DNA of 64,000 nt from Bombella apis (GCF_018221685.1 NZ_JAGJTM010000004.1:748287-812286), one strand, 5' to 3'; shown: positions 33,127-41,724, counted from the first letter of the stretch. A program made the numbers and translations. The notes: generated from the sequence alone by a model not told the origin.

Positions 33127-34428
33127 ATGACAATGTCCAAAAGCACCAATCAGGCCGGTCTGCATTCTTTCTTTCATGCCCCCCTCAAGGAGAGGGATCA
33201 TGAAGTCAGTGCGTTCCTGAATGCCGAGCTTGAACGCCAGCAGGATGGCATCGAGCTGATCGCTTCTGAGAACATGGCGTCTTTCGCCGTAATGGAGGCT
33301 CAGGGGTCCGTCCTGACCAACAAATATGCCGAGGGTCTGCCGGGTCGCCGCTATTATGGTGGCTGCGTTGATGTGGACAAGGTCGAGAATCTTGCCATCG
33401 ACCGTCTGAAGAAACTTTTCGGTGCTGAATTCGTCAATGTCCAGCCCCATTCCGGTGCCAACGCCAATCAGGCGGCCTTCATGGCACTGGCAAAGCCGGG
33501 TGACACCATCCTCGGCATGAGCCTTGCCGCCGGTGGCCACCTGACCCACGGTGCAGCCCCGAACTATTCCGGCAAATGGTTCAAGGCTGTGCAGTACGGT
33601 GTGCGTGGCGAGGACGGCCTGCTCGATTACGAGGAGATGGAGCGTCTGGCCCGTGAGCACAAACCCCGCATCATCGTGGCGGGCAGCTCGGCCTATCCCC
33701 GCGTGATCGACTTCCCCCGTTTCCGCAAGATTGCTGATGAGGTCGGTGCCTATCTGATGGTGGACATGGCCCATTTCGCCGGGCTTGTGGCGGCTGGCCT
33801 CTATCCCAGCCCGGTTCCTCACGCTGATATCACGACTTCCACGACACACAAGACGCTGCGTGGCCCCCGTGGCGGCATCATCATGACCAACGATGCGGAG
33901 ATCGCCAAGAAGATCAACTCTGCGGTGTTCCCTGGTCTCCAGGGTGGCCCATTGATGCACGTCATCGCCGGTAAGGCTGTAGCTTTCGGTGAGGCCCTGC
34001 AGGGTGAGTTCAAGGAATATCAGCAGCGTGTGCAGGCAAATGCCCGTGCGCTGGCTGACGAGCTGCTGAAATGTGGGTTCGATATCGTGACGGGTGGTAC
34101 GGATACTCATCTTGTGCTGGTGGACCTGCGCCCCAAGAAGGTGACCGGCAAGAAGGCCGAGGCCCTTATGGAACGTGCTGGCATCACCGCCAACAAGAAT
34201 GCCGTGCCGTTCGATCCGGAAAAGCCGTTCGTCACCTCTGGCGTGCGTCTGGGCAGCCCGGCCGCCACGGCCCGTGGTTTCGGTGAGGCAGAGTTCCGTC
34301 AGGTGGCTCGCATGATTGATGCCGTGCTGAGCGCTGATGAGAATGATGACGCTACCTTCGAGCGTATCCGCAAGGATGTGAAGGAGCTGTGTGCTCGCTT
34401 CCCGATCTATGATCGTGCGTCTGCCTGA
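33127..34428 (+). CDS. glyA: Serine hydroxymethyltransferase
   Basis: Interconverts serine and glycine and charges tetrahydrofolate with a one-carbon unit. The 433-residue PLP enzyme has [61 protein letters not shown] and the PLP lysine in [15 protein letters not shown]. ATGs at 33127 and 33133 are both possible; a GGGAG site supports the first. Ends at a strong terminator shared with the convergent helicase gene. Confidence 0.97.
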   Translation: MTMSKSTNQAGLHSFFHAPLKERDHEVSAFLNAELERQQDGIELIASENMASFAVMEAQGSVLTNKYAEGLPGRRYYGGCVDVDKVENLAIDRLKKLFGAEFVNVQPHSGANANQAAFMALAKPGDTILGMSLAAGGHLTHGAAPNYSGKWFKAVQYGVRGEDGLLDYEEMERLAREHKPRIIVAGSSAYPRVIDFPRFRKIADEVGAYLMVDMAHFAGLVAAGLYPSPVPHADITTSTTHKTLRGPRGGIIMTNDAEIAKKINSAVFPGLQGGPLMHVIAGKAVAFGEALQGEFKEYQQRVQANARALADELLKCGFDIVTGGTDTHLVLVDLRPKKVTGKKAEALMERAGITANKNAVPFDPEKPFVTSGVRLGSPAATARGFGEAEFRQVARMIDAVLSADENDDATFERIRKDVKELCARFPIYDRASA

Positions 34429-34440
34429 TCATGTTCAGTT

Positions 34441-34476
34441 CTGCCGGGGGAGGGCGTGCAAGTCAGCCCCCGGCAG
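34441..34476. terminator. Terminator hairpin between convergent glyA and helicase genes
   Basis: CTGCCGGGGG pairs with CCCCCGGCAG around a 16-base loop. There is no clear T-run on either side, but the position between two convergent stop codons and the stem strength support a bidirectional terminator. Confidence 0.6.
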
Positions 34477-34486
34477 GAAGGCCGTT

Positions 34487-35644
34487 CTATAGCGTTTCCG
34501 TCGTGATGATGCGGATGCGGTACTGGATGTGCTTCTCAATATCCCGCAGGCGGGTCCGTTCTTCCAGCGTGGCGAACGTGACGGCCCGCCCCTGCTTTCC
34601 CGCACGGGCTGTCCGGCCGATGCGGTGAATGTAGAGTTCTGGCGTCTGGGGCAGGTCCATGTTCACGACGAGCTGGATGTCGTCAATATCAAGTCCGCGG
34701 GCGGCAATGTCCGTTGTCACGAGGATGGACCCGGTCTGATTCTGGTAGCGGTCCAGAGTCTTTTTGCGGTCTCCCTGCGTCTGCCCGCCATGCAGGGCAA
34801 TGGCCCTGTATCCGGTTTTTCTCAGGAGTTTTGCGACGGAATCGGCTTTCTGCTTCGTCTTCGTGAAGATGATGCTTCGACCCGTTCCGTCTTTTACCTG
34901 TGCTCCTGACCGTTCCAGAAGTGTCAGGAGCAGGGTGTCTTTCTGCGCCTCGGTGATGAACAGGGCCTGCTGGCGGATGCGCCGTGGCGTGACCTCTTCC
35001 TCGCCGGGTTCCACCCGCACGGGGTCTTTCGTAACCTGTTTTGCCAGTGCCATGACAGGTTCCGGCAGCGTGGCGGAACAGAAGATGGTCTGGGGCCGAT
35101 CGGCGATGTAGGGCACGAGAGCCGTCATGCTGGCGGAGAATTCTTCATCCAGAAGACGGTCAGCCTCATCCAGCACCAGATAGATGATGTGTTCCAGCGA
35201 CAGTTCGCCTTTCTCCACGAAGTCCAGAAGGCGGCCATGTGTGGCGACGATGATGTCGGCTCCCTGTTCCAGTGAGCGTGCCTGCTGATCACGGGGCACG
35301 CCGCCACAGATGACCCGCGTGCGGAGGGGAAGTTGACGGCCCAGCTGACGGCAGACCCCGGCTGTCTGCATGGCGAGGTCACGGGTTGGCTCTAGGATCA
35401 GGACCCGTGGAATGGACCCGGCAGTTCCGTCCTGTTTGAGGCTGGCCAGTTTCTGGAGGGCGGGCAGGACAAAAGCTGCCGTCTTGCCCGTGCCGGTCTG
35501 GCCGGGCAGGAGAACGTCACGCCCCGCCAGGAGGGGGGGGATGCCCTGCTGCTGTATGGGGGTTGGTCTGGCCATGCCTGCTTTCCGGGCGGCCTGTGCC
35601 AGCTCGTCTGAAAGGCCGAGGTCTGTAAAATCTGTTTGTGTCAT
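34487..35644 (-). CDS. DEAD-box RNA helicase (RhlE-like)
   Basis: ATP-dependent RNA unwinding, probably in ribosome assembly or mRNA decay. The start at 35644 (MTQTDFTDLGLSDEL) gives 385 residues and the usual Q-motif spacing; an ATG at 35686 would add 14 residues. Motifs: RPTPIQQQGIPPLL (Q), GQTGTGKT (I), LEPTRDLA (Ia), VLDEADRLLDEEF (II), FCSATLPE (III), ALHGGQTQGDR, VTTDIAARGLDID (V) and HRIGRTARAGKQG (VI). It lacks a long basic C-terminal tail, so it is a minimal helicase core. Confidence 0.93.
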   Translation of the reverse strand: MTQTDFTDLGLSDELAQAARKAGMARPTPIQQQGIPPLLAGRDVLLPGQTGTGKTAAFVLPALQKLASLKQDGTAGSIPRVLILEPTRDLAMQTAGVCRQLGRQLPLRTRVICGGVPRDQQARSLEQGADIIVATHGRLLDFVEKGELSLEHIIYLVLDEADRLLDEEFSASMTALVPYIADRPQTIFCSATLPEPVMALAKQVTKDPVRVEPGEEEVTPRRIRQQALFITEAQKDTLLLTLLERSGAQVKDGTGRSIIFTKTKQKADSVAKLLRKTGYRAIALHGGQTQGDRKKTLDRYQNQTGSILVTTDIAARGLDIDDIQLVVNMDLPQTPELYIHRIGRTARAGKQGRAVTFATLEERTRLRDIEKHIQYRIRIITTETL

Positions 35645-35712
35645 GAATGCTGTTCTTGCCAGAAGAGGGATGTCGATGTGATGCACGGGACCATACCCGC
35701 AGGAGATCAGGA

Positions 35713-36663
35713 ATGCATGCAGCCATCATAGCTGAAGATTTCGCCGGAATGAGATCCCAGGGGCGAGGGCTGGCAGAGCGGACGGGTTTTTCGTGGGAGT
35801 TCCATCCTGTCATCACCAACAGGGGAAGGCTGGTCTCACGTCTGTCCGTCCGTTTCTGGCCGCATTCTCTGGGTCTTTTTGCCCCATTCAGCCTTTCTTC
35901 TGCAACCCGTCTCATCATCAGCGTGGGTGGAAAGGGCGGCGTGGCCGGGGCGGCTCTCGGAAAACGGTACGGTCTGCCAGTAGTGCAGATACAACACCCA
36001 CGAGTGAAACTCTCTCCCTTTGCTCTTGTCGTGGCTAGTCAGCATGACCGGCTTGAGGGGCCGAATGTGCTTTCAGTCCGTACAGCCATGCATGATGTTA
36101 CACCGGCCCGTCTGGAAGAAGCTGGCAAGCTGTGGAAGGATCGTATCCGGGCAGGGGCAGAAAAGGTGTTGGGGGTGCTTCTGGGGGGCTCCAATGGGCG
36201 GTACAGGTTGGAAGAGGCCGAAGCTGCGGTCCTGTCGGAGAAGCTGGCCGGTTTCATGCAGGTGACTGGTGTTCGCTGCGTGCTGACACCATCCAGACGG
36301 ACATCACGGCAGGCTTTGGAGGTGCTGCGGGAGCGCCTGATGCCTCTGGGGGGTGTCGTGATGGAAGGAAAAGGGAATGAGAATCCTTATATGGGACTGC
36401 TGGCCTGCGCTGATGCTCTGGCTGTGACGCAGGACAGTGTATCCATGATCTCCGAAGCAGTGGCGACGGATCGCCCTGTCTGTATTCTGCCATTGCAGGG
36501 CCGGTCTTCAAGGCTTGAGAGGTTCGTCAAGATACTTGAAAAAGAGGGACGTGTGCAGTCTTCTTTAAGAAACGTTTCGTTTTCTCCTTGTAAAAGACTT
36601 GACGATACTTCTCTGGCAGCAGAAGAAATACATCGCCGTATTCAGTTCAATCAGGAAGGATGA
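35713..36663 (+). CDS. ELM1/GtrOC1-like family protein (DUF1022)
   Basis: 316 residues from the ATG at 35713, which follows an AGGAGATCAGG site; upstream in-frame codons to 35647 overlap the divergent helicase promoter. Sequence blocks typical of the bacterial ELM1-like family are LIISVGGKGGVAGAALGKRYG, VQIQHPRVKL-type segment, LLGGSNGRY, TPSRRTS and LAVTQDSVSMISEAVATDRPV. Plant ELM1 acts in mitochondrial fission; bacterial members have a glycosyltransferase-B-like look and unknown function. The following gene starts 4 bp after its stop, so the pair is co-expressed. Confidence 0.75.
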   Translation: MHAAIIAEDFAGMRSQGRGLAERTGFSWEFHPVITNRGRLVSRLSVRFWPHSLGLFAPFSLSSATRLIISVGGKGGVAGAALGKRYGLPVVQIQHPRVKLSPFALVVASQHDRLEGPNVLSVRTAMHDVTPARLEEAGKLWKDRIRAGAEKVLGVLLGGSNGRYRLEEAEAAVLSEKLAGFMQVTGVRCVLTPSRRTSRQALEVLRERLMPLGGVVMEGKGNENPYMGLLACADALAVTQDSVSMISEAVATDRPVCILPLQGRSSRLERFVKILEKEGRVQSSLRNVSFSPCKRLDDTSLAAEEIHRRIQFNQEG

Positions 36664-36667
36664 CCCA

Positions 36668-38557
36668 ATGCTGGATATCAAGACATTTGGCCCGCAGGGG
36701 GGGAACGTCCTTTATAAGGCTTTGTCTCACCCTCTGGTTGTAGAGGGAATGAAAGAGCTGGAGCAGACGCTTCAGCACTGCTCTCTTGCTGTTTATGACC
36801 CGGAGGGGTACCTGCCGACAGTATGCGGGCTGTATCCTGCTCTTCAGCCTTCCGTCATCCTGACGCATGATAGCGAGCAGGTCGGGCAGCCTGATGGATT
36901 TGGCGGGCAGAAAAAGGCTGTCGTCCACATTGCCGAGATTGATGCGGATGCGGTCCTGGCCCTGTCTTTTGATGATGCCAGGATGCGGTCCCGTCTTGGG
37001 GGATTTCTCGGAGGGAAGCCTCTTCATACTCTGGGGGATGCGCGGTTGCCGGATAAATTTCTGCCTTACCGGCGGCCTTATCTGGACAAATGCAATTTTG
37101 CGACCAATTTTGCCTTTTTCCGGGAAACTGAACAGTTCAGCACCAGGCTGGTTACGGCGAATTATTGGTCGAATTATGGTGCAGAAACAATCCGCTATTG
37201 GTTGCGGCTTTTTGATGTTACTGGTCACGTTCTGGCTGAATGGTTTGAGGAGGTGGAAGAGGCTGATGCGGGTGTAGTGATTGACAGCCGCACGGTGAAG
37301 AAACAGTTTGGCCTGCCAGATTTTGTTGGACAGCTTTTCATTCATGTCATCGGGGCGAAAGGCCATGATGTCGTGAAATATGCGCTGGACAGTTTTGGCC
37401 GGAATGGTGATCCCAGCCTGTCTGTTACCCATGATGCCAATGCCTGGCCTTCCATGCGCTTTGCCACATTGCCAGCTCCAGACGACGAGGAGACGGTCCG
37501 CCTCTGGATACAGAACAGTCATGGCACGGCCATTCCGTCAGGGGCGATCACGCTGAACCCGATGGGCGAGGAAGAGCATCGTGCGGTAAGGCAGGTTATC
37601 GGACCTTATGAGACGGTCGCTGTTGATGTGGGAGCGTTGTTTCCTGATCTGGAATGGCCAGCCCAGCTTGAACTTCGTTCCGGGCAGCATCTGGTGCGGC
37701 CCCGCTACGAGGTTGTGCAGAGGGGCCGGACCCGTATTGCCCATATGAATGTTGAGCGTGCCGACCTGCTGCCGGACCCGGCAATCCGCACGATGTCCCC
37801 GTTGCTTGGGCGTGGTTTCGTTCTGCCTTTTCCGGTGCCGGACCCGGCCATCTATACGAGTTTCGTCCAGCCGACCCCCATGTCGGAAGCCCTGGAGAGC
37901 CTGCCGATGAGGCTGGATCTGTTTGATGAAGCAGGCCAGAGCTGTGGCAGTCATTTTCTGGGTAATCTGCCCCGGAATCATCAGGGAGCCGTGGCCCTGC
38001 ATGAACTGATGAATCAGCCCGGTCATGCGGAGCTGGTCTATGATTTCCGTGATGGGGGGGAGGGAGATGGCTGGCCTCATGCGCTGATGCGTTATCGCCA
38101 TATCGGGACAGATCATGCCGCCGAAACCAGTTTTGGCGGACATATTTTCAATACCATGATGACCTGGCGGAATGAGCCGCAGTCCTATGCAGGTCCACCG
38201 CCGGGCCTGACCACCCGGCTGTTCCTGAAGCTGGGGCAGAAGCTTGATGGTGTTACCCTGAAAAGCTTCTGCCATCTGATCTATCCCACGTCCCTGCGGG
38301 ATGGGCGTCAGCCTTCCAGGACCTGTCTGCATCTTCACGCTGCCAATGGGGCTGAAGTGGCGCAGGAGACCATCAGTATTCAGCCTTCCGGTTCCTGGCT
38401 TCTGAAGCCTCATGAGCTTTTTGATGCGGAGCTGTTACAGAAGGCAGGAGAGGGGGGGTATGTTCTCATAAGGGACCTGACCTGCCGTCTGTTCGGGTAT
38501 CATGGGCTGGAGAATGGCGTTGGGAGTTTCTCTCTGGATCACATGTTTGGTTTTTGA
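36668..38557 (+). CDS. Conserved-looking large protein of unknown function
   Basis: 629 residues after an AGGAAGGA site. No family recognised. The protein has no signal peptide and no membrane segment; composition is that of a soluble protein rich in beta strands, with segments such as NYWSNYGAETIRYWLRLFDV, FIHVIGAKGHDVVKYALDSF, PSLSVTHDANAWPSMRF and FGGHIFNTMMTWRNEPQSY. The middle part reads like immunoglobulin-type beta domains. It is coupled to the ELM1-like gene and lies last before the tRNA and prophage. A cell-surface or glycan role is only a guess from its neighbour. Confidence 0.7.
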   Translation: MLDIKTFGPQGGNVLYKALSHPLVVEGMKELEQTLQHCSLAVYDPEGYLPTVCGLYPALQPSVILTHDSEQVGQPDGFGGQKKAVVHIAEIDADAVLALSFDDARMRSRLGGFLGGKPLHTLGDARLPDKFLPYRRPYLDKCNFATNFAFFRETEQFSTRLVTANYWSNYGAETIRYWLRLFDVTGHVLAEWFEEVEEADAGVVIDSRTVKKQFGLPDFVGQLFIHVIGAKGHDVVKYALDSFGRNGDPSLSVTHDANAWPSMRFATLPAPDDEETVRLWIQNSHGTAIPSGAITLNPMGEEEHRAVRQVIGPYETVAVDVGALFPDLEWPAQLELRSGQHLVRPRYEVVQRGRTRIAHMNVERADLLPDPAIRTMSPLLGRGFVLPFPVPDPAIYTSFVQPTPMSEALESLPMRLDLFDEAGQSCGSHFLGNLPRNHQGAVALHELMNQPGHAELVYDFRDGGEGDGWPHALMRYRHIGTDHAAETSFGGHIFNTMMTWRNEPQSYAGPPPGLTTRLFLKLGQKLDGVTLKSFCHLIYPTSLRDGRQPSRTCLHLHAANGAEVAQETISIQPSGSWLLKPHELFDAELLQKAGEGGYVLIRDLTCRLFGYHGLENGVGSFSLDHMFGF

Positions 38558-38599
38558 GAGGGTTATTGAAATAATCTGTACCGTTCTCCCTTATTGCTC

Positions 38600-38628
38600 T
38601 TGCAAGCGTTAGGGGAGAGCGGTATAAG
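38600..38628 (+). promoter_or_regulatory. Promoter of tRNA-Val
   Basis: TTGCAA (38600-38605) and TATAAG (38623-38628) with a 17-bp spacer, ending 18 bp before the tRNA. The same area holds a long inverted repeat (TACCGTTCTCCC with GGGAGAGCGGTA, 38583-region to 38625), which may end the upstream transcript. Confidence 0.55.
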
Positions 38629-38646
38629 GCGCTCATCCAAAGAGAC

Positions 38647-38721
38647 GGATGCGTAGCTCAGCGGTAGAGCACTGCCTTCACACGGCAGGGGTCACAGGTT
38701 CAATCCCTGTCGCATCCACCA
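38647..38721 (+). tRNA. tRNA-Val, anticodon CAC
   Basis: 75 nt. The acceptor stem GGATGCG pairs with CGCATCC, the D arm is GTAGCTCAGCGGTAGAGCAC, the anticodon stem CTGCC/GGCAG encloses loop TTCACAC (anticodon CAC at 38679-38681, reads GUG), the T arm contains GGTTCAATCC, and CCA is encoded. It directly borders phage-type sequence, making it the probable attachment site of the prophage. Confidence 0.96.
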
Positions 38722-38849
38722 TGGATTTCCCGGAAAACTGCCGTTTTTGACCGTTAGTAGCGGCAGCTGCGTCGTTCGTCATCGTTCATGAATGACCGTA
38801 AAAACGTGCGAGTCGTCATGAGAATTGGCACAAAACTGACACAGCGTTT

Positions 38850-39110
38850 TCAGGGATTTTTCCCCCAGCAGGCCGCATTTTCCCGCAGGGCATAATCGAG
38901 ATCAGCCACCTGAATACGGAGGTTTTTCAGTTCAGGGTGGGCGATCAGCTCGGCATAGGCTCCCTGCTGCTGCTCAACTGTGGGCGTCCGCAGGTTCAGG
39001 CATTGCTGGCGGATGCGGACCTCGCTGCATCCTCCCAGCAGGGAGATGCCACAGGCCAGAACCAGAGTGCATGGGATGTACAGCCAGAGCGGGCTTTCCT
39101 TTTTCATCAC
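38850..39110 (-). CDS. Rz1-like outer-membrane lipoprotein (o-spanin candidate)
   Basis: 86 residues with an N-terminal lipoprotein signal: hydrophobic stretch YIPCTLVLACGISLLGGC ending in a lipobox, Cys about residue 28. The mature part is charged and helical. It overlaps the end of the inner-membrane spanin gene by 4 bp, the usual Rz/Rz1 relation. Spanins fuse inner and outer membranes at the last step of lysis. Assignment rests on topology and context. Confidence 0.65.
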   Translation of the reverse strand: MMKKESPLWLYIPCTLVLACGISLLGGCSEVRIRQQCLNLRTPTVEQQQGAYAELIAHPELKNLRIQVADLDYALRENAACWGKNP

Positions 39111-39343
39111 TGGCCCTCCTTTCCGTCCCTCAGCTTTGCCAGCAGCTCGTCATCCGTCTGTGGCGCACTGGCTGCGGCCTCGTTCATGCGGGCCATGGTG
39201 GCGTTCTGGGCATTGGCCTCAGTCACGTTCTGCTGTTCAGACCGTACACGGGCGGCGTTGCGTCCGGCCCGGTACAGAACCCAGCCGAACAGGGTGAGGG
39301 CGGCGATTGCCGCCACCCCCAGCCCAGCATAAAGATACATCAT
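39107..39343 (-). CDS. Rz-like inner-membrane protein (i-spanin candidate)
   Basis: 78 residues with one N-terminal membrane segment (LYAGLGVAAIAALTLFGWVL) then a polar helical part rich in Ala, Gln, Asn and Glu that can form a coiled coil in the periplasm. It overlaps both neighbours by 4 bp (the BRO-N gene upstream and the Rz1-like gene downstream), so all are translated from one message. Confidence 0.65.
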   Translation of the reverse strand: MMYLYAGLGVAAIAALTLFGWVLYRAGRNAARVRSEQQNVTEANAQNATMARMNEAAASAPQTDDELLAKLRDGKEGQ

Positions 39344-40095
39344 GCCCGTTGCCTTTTATTTCCAAGGCCAAGGTCCGGCTGACCATTTAGCACTGCATCA
39401 TTGTGCAATTTGATGATATGCCGCCCAATGCCGTCCATATAAGGGCGGGCCAGTTCGGCAAGGTAAAGCCATGTGCCCGTGCGAGCGCAGCGATGACAGA
39501 CAATTCCCTTCTGCTTGGCAAGGGCAGATAATGCATTGCCGATTTTTCGGCGTGGTCCGTTGCGGCCTTTCTGGGTCAAACCGTATTCCTCGCACCATTC
39601 CTTGGCCGTCTTATCCGTCACGGCCGCCGTGCCAGCCTGATGCGTTACGACCAGATTGGTGATCCGACTTTCCATCTCGGCCAGCTCTTCACGCATCTGG
39701 GCACGGGAGATGCTCTTTATCATCCCGCCCAAGACCTTGCGGGTATCGGCAGAGAGGGAGGTCCCGGCAATGGCATACCCGCCCGTCTTGCGGATGGTGG
39801 GGATGACCTCGGAGGTCAGCCACTTCTTGAACCGCTTTGCCTCTGGCTTCCGGCTGGTGAGAACGAGTGACCACAGGCCGGACTCATTGATGATGGTCCT
39901 GTCAGCGTTCAGGTTTCCACTGTTGTTAATAACCACAGTGGATTTTTCATCATCATCGAGCCGTTTTGCAGCTGTTGGGGTATGAGAGATATCCAGAACA
40001 GCGCAAACATCCGCCAGCATCCACCACGGTTCATTATTCTGCTCGATGACCCGAACTTCATGCCCCTCAAAGGAGAATGGTATAACGTTGCTCAT
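39340..40095 (-). CDS. BRO-N domain phage antirepressor-like protein
   Basis: 251 residues from the ATG at 40095, which overlaps the rha stop (ATGA). The N-terminal BRO-N domain is shown by IPFSFEGHEVRVIEQNNEPW, WMLADVCAVLDISHTPTAAK, LNADRTIINESGLWSLVLTS and SRKPEAKRFKKWLTSEVIPTIRKTGGY. The C-terminal half (KTAKEWCEEYGLTQKGRNGP) resembles domains found behind BRO-N in other phages and may bind DNA. Such proteins modulate phage repressors. Its place between lysis genes is unusual. Confidence 0.85.
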   Translation of the reverse strand: MSNVIPFSFEGHEVRVIEQNNEPWWMLADVCAVLDISHTPTAAKRLDDDEKSTVVINNSGNLNADRTIINESGLWSLVLTSRKPEAKRFKKWLTSEVIPTIRKTGGYAIAGTSLSADTRKVLGGMIKSISRAQMREELAEMESRITNLVVTHQAGTAAVTDKTAKEWCEEYGLTQKGRNGPRRKIGNALSALAKQKGIVCHRCARTGTWLYLAELARPYMDGIGRHIIKLHNDAVLNGQPDLGLGNKRQRA

Positions 40096-40844
40096 GCTGC
40101 TTCTCCCTTGCCAGAGAGAATATCCAGAACGCTCGGTTTCCATTTGAGCTGCTGCTGGCTGCCTGTGCCATGCTTCCGGGTTGTGTCGAACATGCGTCCG
40201 TAGGCTTTCCCGGCTTCCGTCATCGTCCAGTTGCTTCCGGTGGCGGAACCCGGTGTGCTGGTTTGCAGACCAGCTTCCGCTAGCATCTGATTGACCCGAC
40301 GGCCAGACAGGCCCCCCAGTTTTTCACCCAGTTCAGTTGGCGTCAGGTAGTTGTCATTGTCCGGAGCGGCGAGAGAGGTCATCCCCATCATCTCCACCGG
40401 GCTTTCTCCGCACTTGTTCCGGCAGTAACGGTCGCCGTAGATCACGGCCTGATTTTTGTCGTAGCCCAGATTGAGTGCAATCTTGTAGCCAGTGTTGAAG
40501 GTGGACAGCACTGCCGGACGGCGTTTGCGAGCCGGTGTCGTGGTGCGGGTATGCGCCGCCTCTGTTTCCAGTTCCAGCCAACGATCAACAATTTTCAGTC
40601 GTAGGTCAGCCCGGTATCCTGCAATTAAGGTAATGGTCAGGTTTTTGGGGAGATTGTAGCATTTCCGCCGCTCTCCCTTGGCATCTGTGTACGTCCCAGC
40701 CAACCGGCTCAGATTTGAGCCGGTTAGATTGCAGTCGGTTGCCATTTTCTCCACGTCACGGACAACGTTCTTGTGCTGCTTCCCCGTCAGCTCCGCAATC
40801 TCACGGCTGGACATGGTGAGGGGAGTGTTCAGAAGGTTGCTCAT
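40092..40844 (-). CDS. Rha-family phage regulatory protein
   Basis: 250 residues. The Rha N-terminal domain is visible in MSSREIAELTGKQHKNVVRD and YNLPKNLTITLIAGYRADLR. The C-terminal part (YLTPTELGEKLGGLSGRRVN...TMTEAGKAYGRMF) looks like a winged-helix antirepressor-associated domain. Rha proteins of lambdoid phages interfere with phage growth in hosts lacking IHF and are thought to be regulators. Overlaps its two neighbours by 4 bp each. Confidence 0.85.
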   Translation of the reverse strand: MSNLLNTPLTMSSREIAELTGKQHKNVVRDVEKMATDCNLTGSNLSRLAGTYTDAKGERRKCYNLPKNLTITLIAGYRADLRLKIVDRWLELETEAAHTRTTTPARKRRPAVLSTFNTGYKIALNLGYDKNQAVIYGDRYCRNKCGESPVEMMGMTSLAAPDNDNYLTPTELGEKLGGLSGRRVNQMLAEAGLQTSTPGSATGSNWTMTEAGKAYGRMFDTTRKHGTGSQQQLKWKPSVLDILSGKGEAA

Positions 40845-41101
40845 GCCACTTCTCCTGCTGCGATGCGGATTTCCTGGACGAACTCGGCATGTTCATCGGT
40901 CTGATGCGCCAGAACCATCTGAATGAGGCCGGAGAGCGTCACGCCGTCATTATCCCGGTCAGGGATGGCGTCATCCACGATGTTGAGGGTGCAGCACAGC
41001 CGGTTAAGGTTTTGCTCCATTCGGCGGCAGGTAGTCAGAAGCCGGGCGAGCCGATCTTCTGGCGTTGCAACAGGAGAGGTGTTAGATTTGGCATCAGCCA
41101 T
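40841..41101 (-). CDS. Hypothetical phage protein
   Basis: 86 residues, acidic and soluble, predicted helical (RLARLLTTCRRMEQNLNRLCCTLNIVDDAI). No family recognised. First gene of the leftward BRO/Rha/spanin group; upstream lies a 128-bp region with a strong dyad shared with the divergent ribbon-helix-helix gene. Confidence 0.55.
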   Translation of the reverse strand: MADAKSNTSPVATPEDRLARLLTTCRRMEQNLNRLCCTLNIVDDAIPDRDNDGVTLSGLIQMVLAHQTDEHAEFVQEIRIAAGEVA

Positions 41102-41173
41102 GTCGAAAGTTCCTTTTTCGATTTTCGGTTAGGGCGGCAGCGGAACTCTCACCTTCCGTTGTCGCCTGTCTCT

Positions 41174-41226
41174 GGTGATATAACCATTCGCTCTTGCCTG
41201 CAAGAGGTAAAATAGGTTATTTCACC
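41174..41226. promoter_or_regulatory. Nested inverted repeat between divergent phage genes
   Basis: Outer arms GGTGATATAACC (41174-41185) and GGTTATTTCACC (41215-41226) match at 11 of 12 positions. An inner pair CTCTTGC-CT-GCAAGAG (41191-41206) is perfect and nearly concentric. The element lies 3 bp before the start codon of the ribbon-helix-helix gene and 72 bp from the divergent gene, suggesting an autoregulatory operator or an RNA structure. Confidence 0.6.
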
Positions 41227-41229
41227 ATT

Positions 41230-41391
41230 ATGGCGATCAACAAAAAAACCACCGTTCAGAAATTGATAGCAATGCCACGATCTTTGGCAGAGAAGGTCAG
41301 TGAGTATCGTTACGATAATCGGCTTCCATCTGAAGCCGAAGCCATCCGCCGCCTCATCCAGCGGGGGCTGGAAGCGGAAGAAAGGGGGTAG
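41230..41391 (+). CDS. Ribbon-helix-helix (Arc-like) small DNA-binding protein
   Basis: 53 residues from the ATG at 41230 (an earlier in-frame ATG at 41194 lies within the dyad). A short beta strand (KTTVQKLIAMP) is followed by two helices (RSLAEKVSEYRYDNRLPSEAEA then RRLIQRGLEAEE), the RHH layout. No Shine-Dalgarno site is seen before the start. It is the only rightward gene in this part of the prophage, and it probably represses itself and the divergent gene through the adjacent inverted repeat. Confidence 0.7.
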   Translation: MAINKKTTVQKLIAMPRSLAEKVSEYRYDNRLPSEAEAIRRLIQRGLEAEERG

Positions 41392-41407
41392 CCATTTTGG
41401 CACCCCC
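41384..41407. terminator. Bidirectional terminator hairpin
   Basis: GGGGGT pairs with ACCCCC with an inner GCC/GGC pair around ATTTT. It covers the stop codon of the ribbon-helix-helix gene and lies 8 bp from the stop of the convergent gene. Confidence 0.6.
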
Positions 41408-41415
41408 TTGTTCCG

Positions 41416-41724
41416 TCATGTTGCGGAGCTGCCCTGCGCCGCATTCGGTACAGGTTTCTTCTCTTTCAGAGCAGCCAGCACATCATGGATGCCCCCTTCC
41501 ACTTCGGATAGCCCACTCTCGACACGGCTGATGCCAGCAAAGAGGGCGGAGGTGTCAAAGCGGTCTGCCAGAAGAGAGGCGGCTTCATCGGAGATACCGC
41601 CAAGAATGGTGGAGGCCAGATGCAGCCGTGTTTTGGTTTTCACGCTCTCGCTGTCGCCCATTGCGCCCTCGATGAGGGAGAACAGGCCGTCAATGACGGA
41701 AGAGGCAGTGTTGGTGTCAGACAT
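41416..41724 (-). CDS. Hypothetical phage protein
   Basis: 102 residues, soluble, acidic and helical (SSVIDGLFSLIEGAMGDSES, LAGIS-like FAGISRVESGLSEVEGGIHD). No cysteine-rich or membrane part. No family recognised. It follows the holin-like gene on the same strand 42 bp downstream, so a lysis-module accessory role is possible. Confidence 0.5.
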   Translation of the reverse strand: MSDTNTASSVIDGLFSLIEGAMGDSESVKTKTRLHLASTILGGISDEAASLLADRFDTSALFAGISRVESGLSEVEGGIHDVLAALKEKKPVPNAAQGSSAT

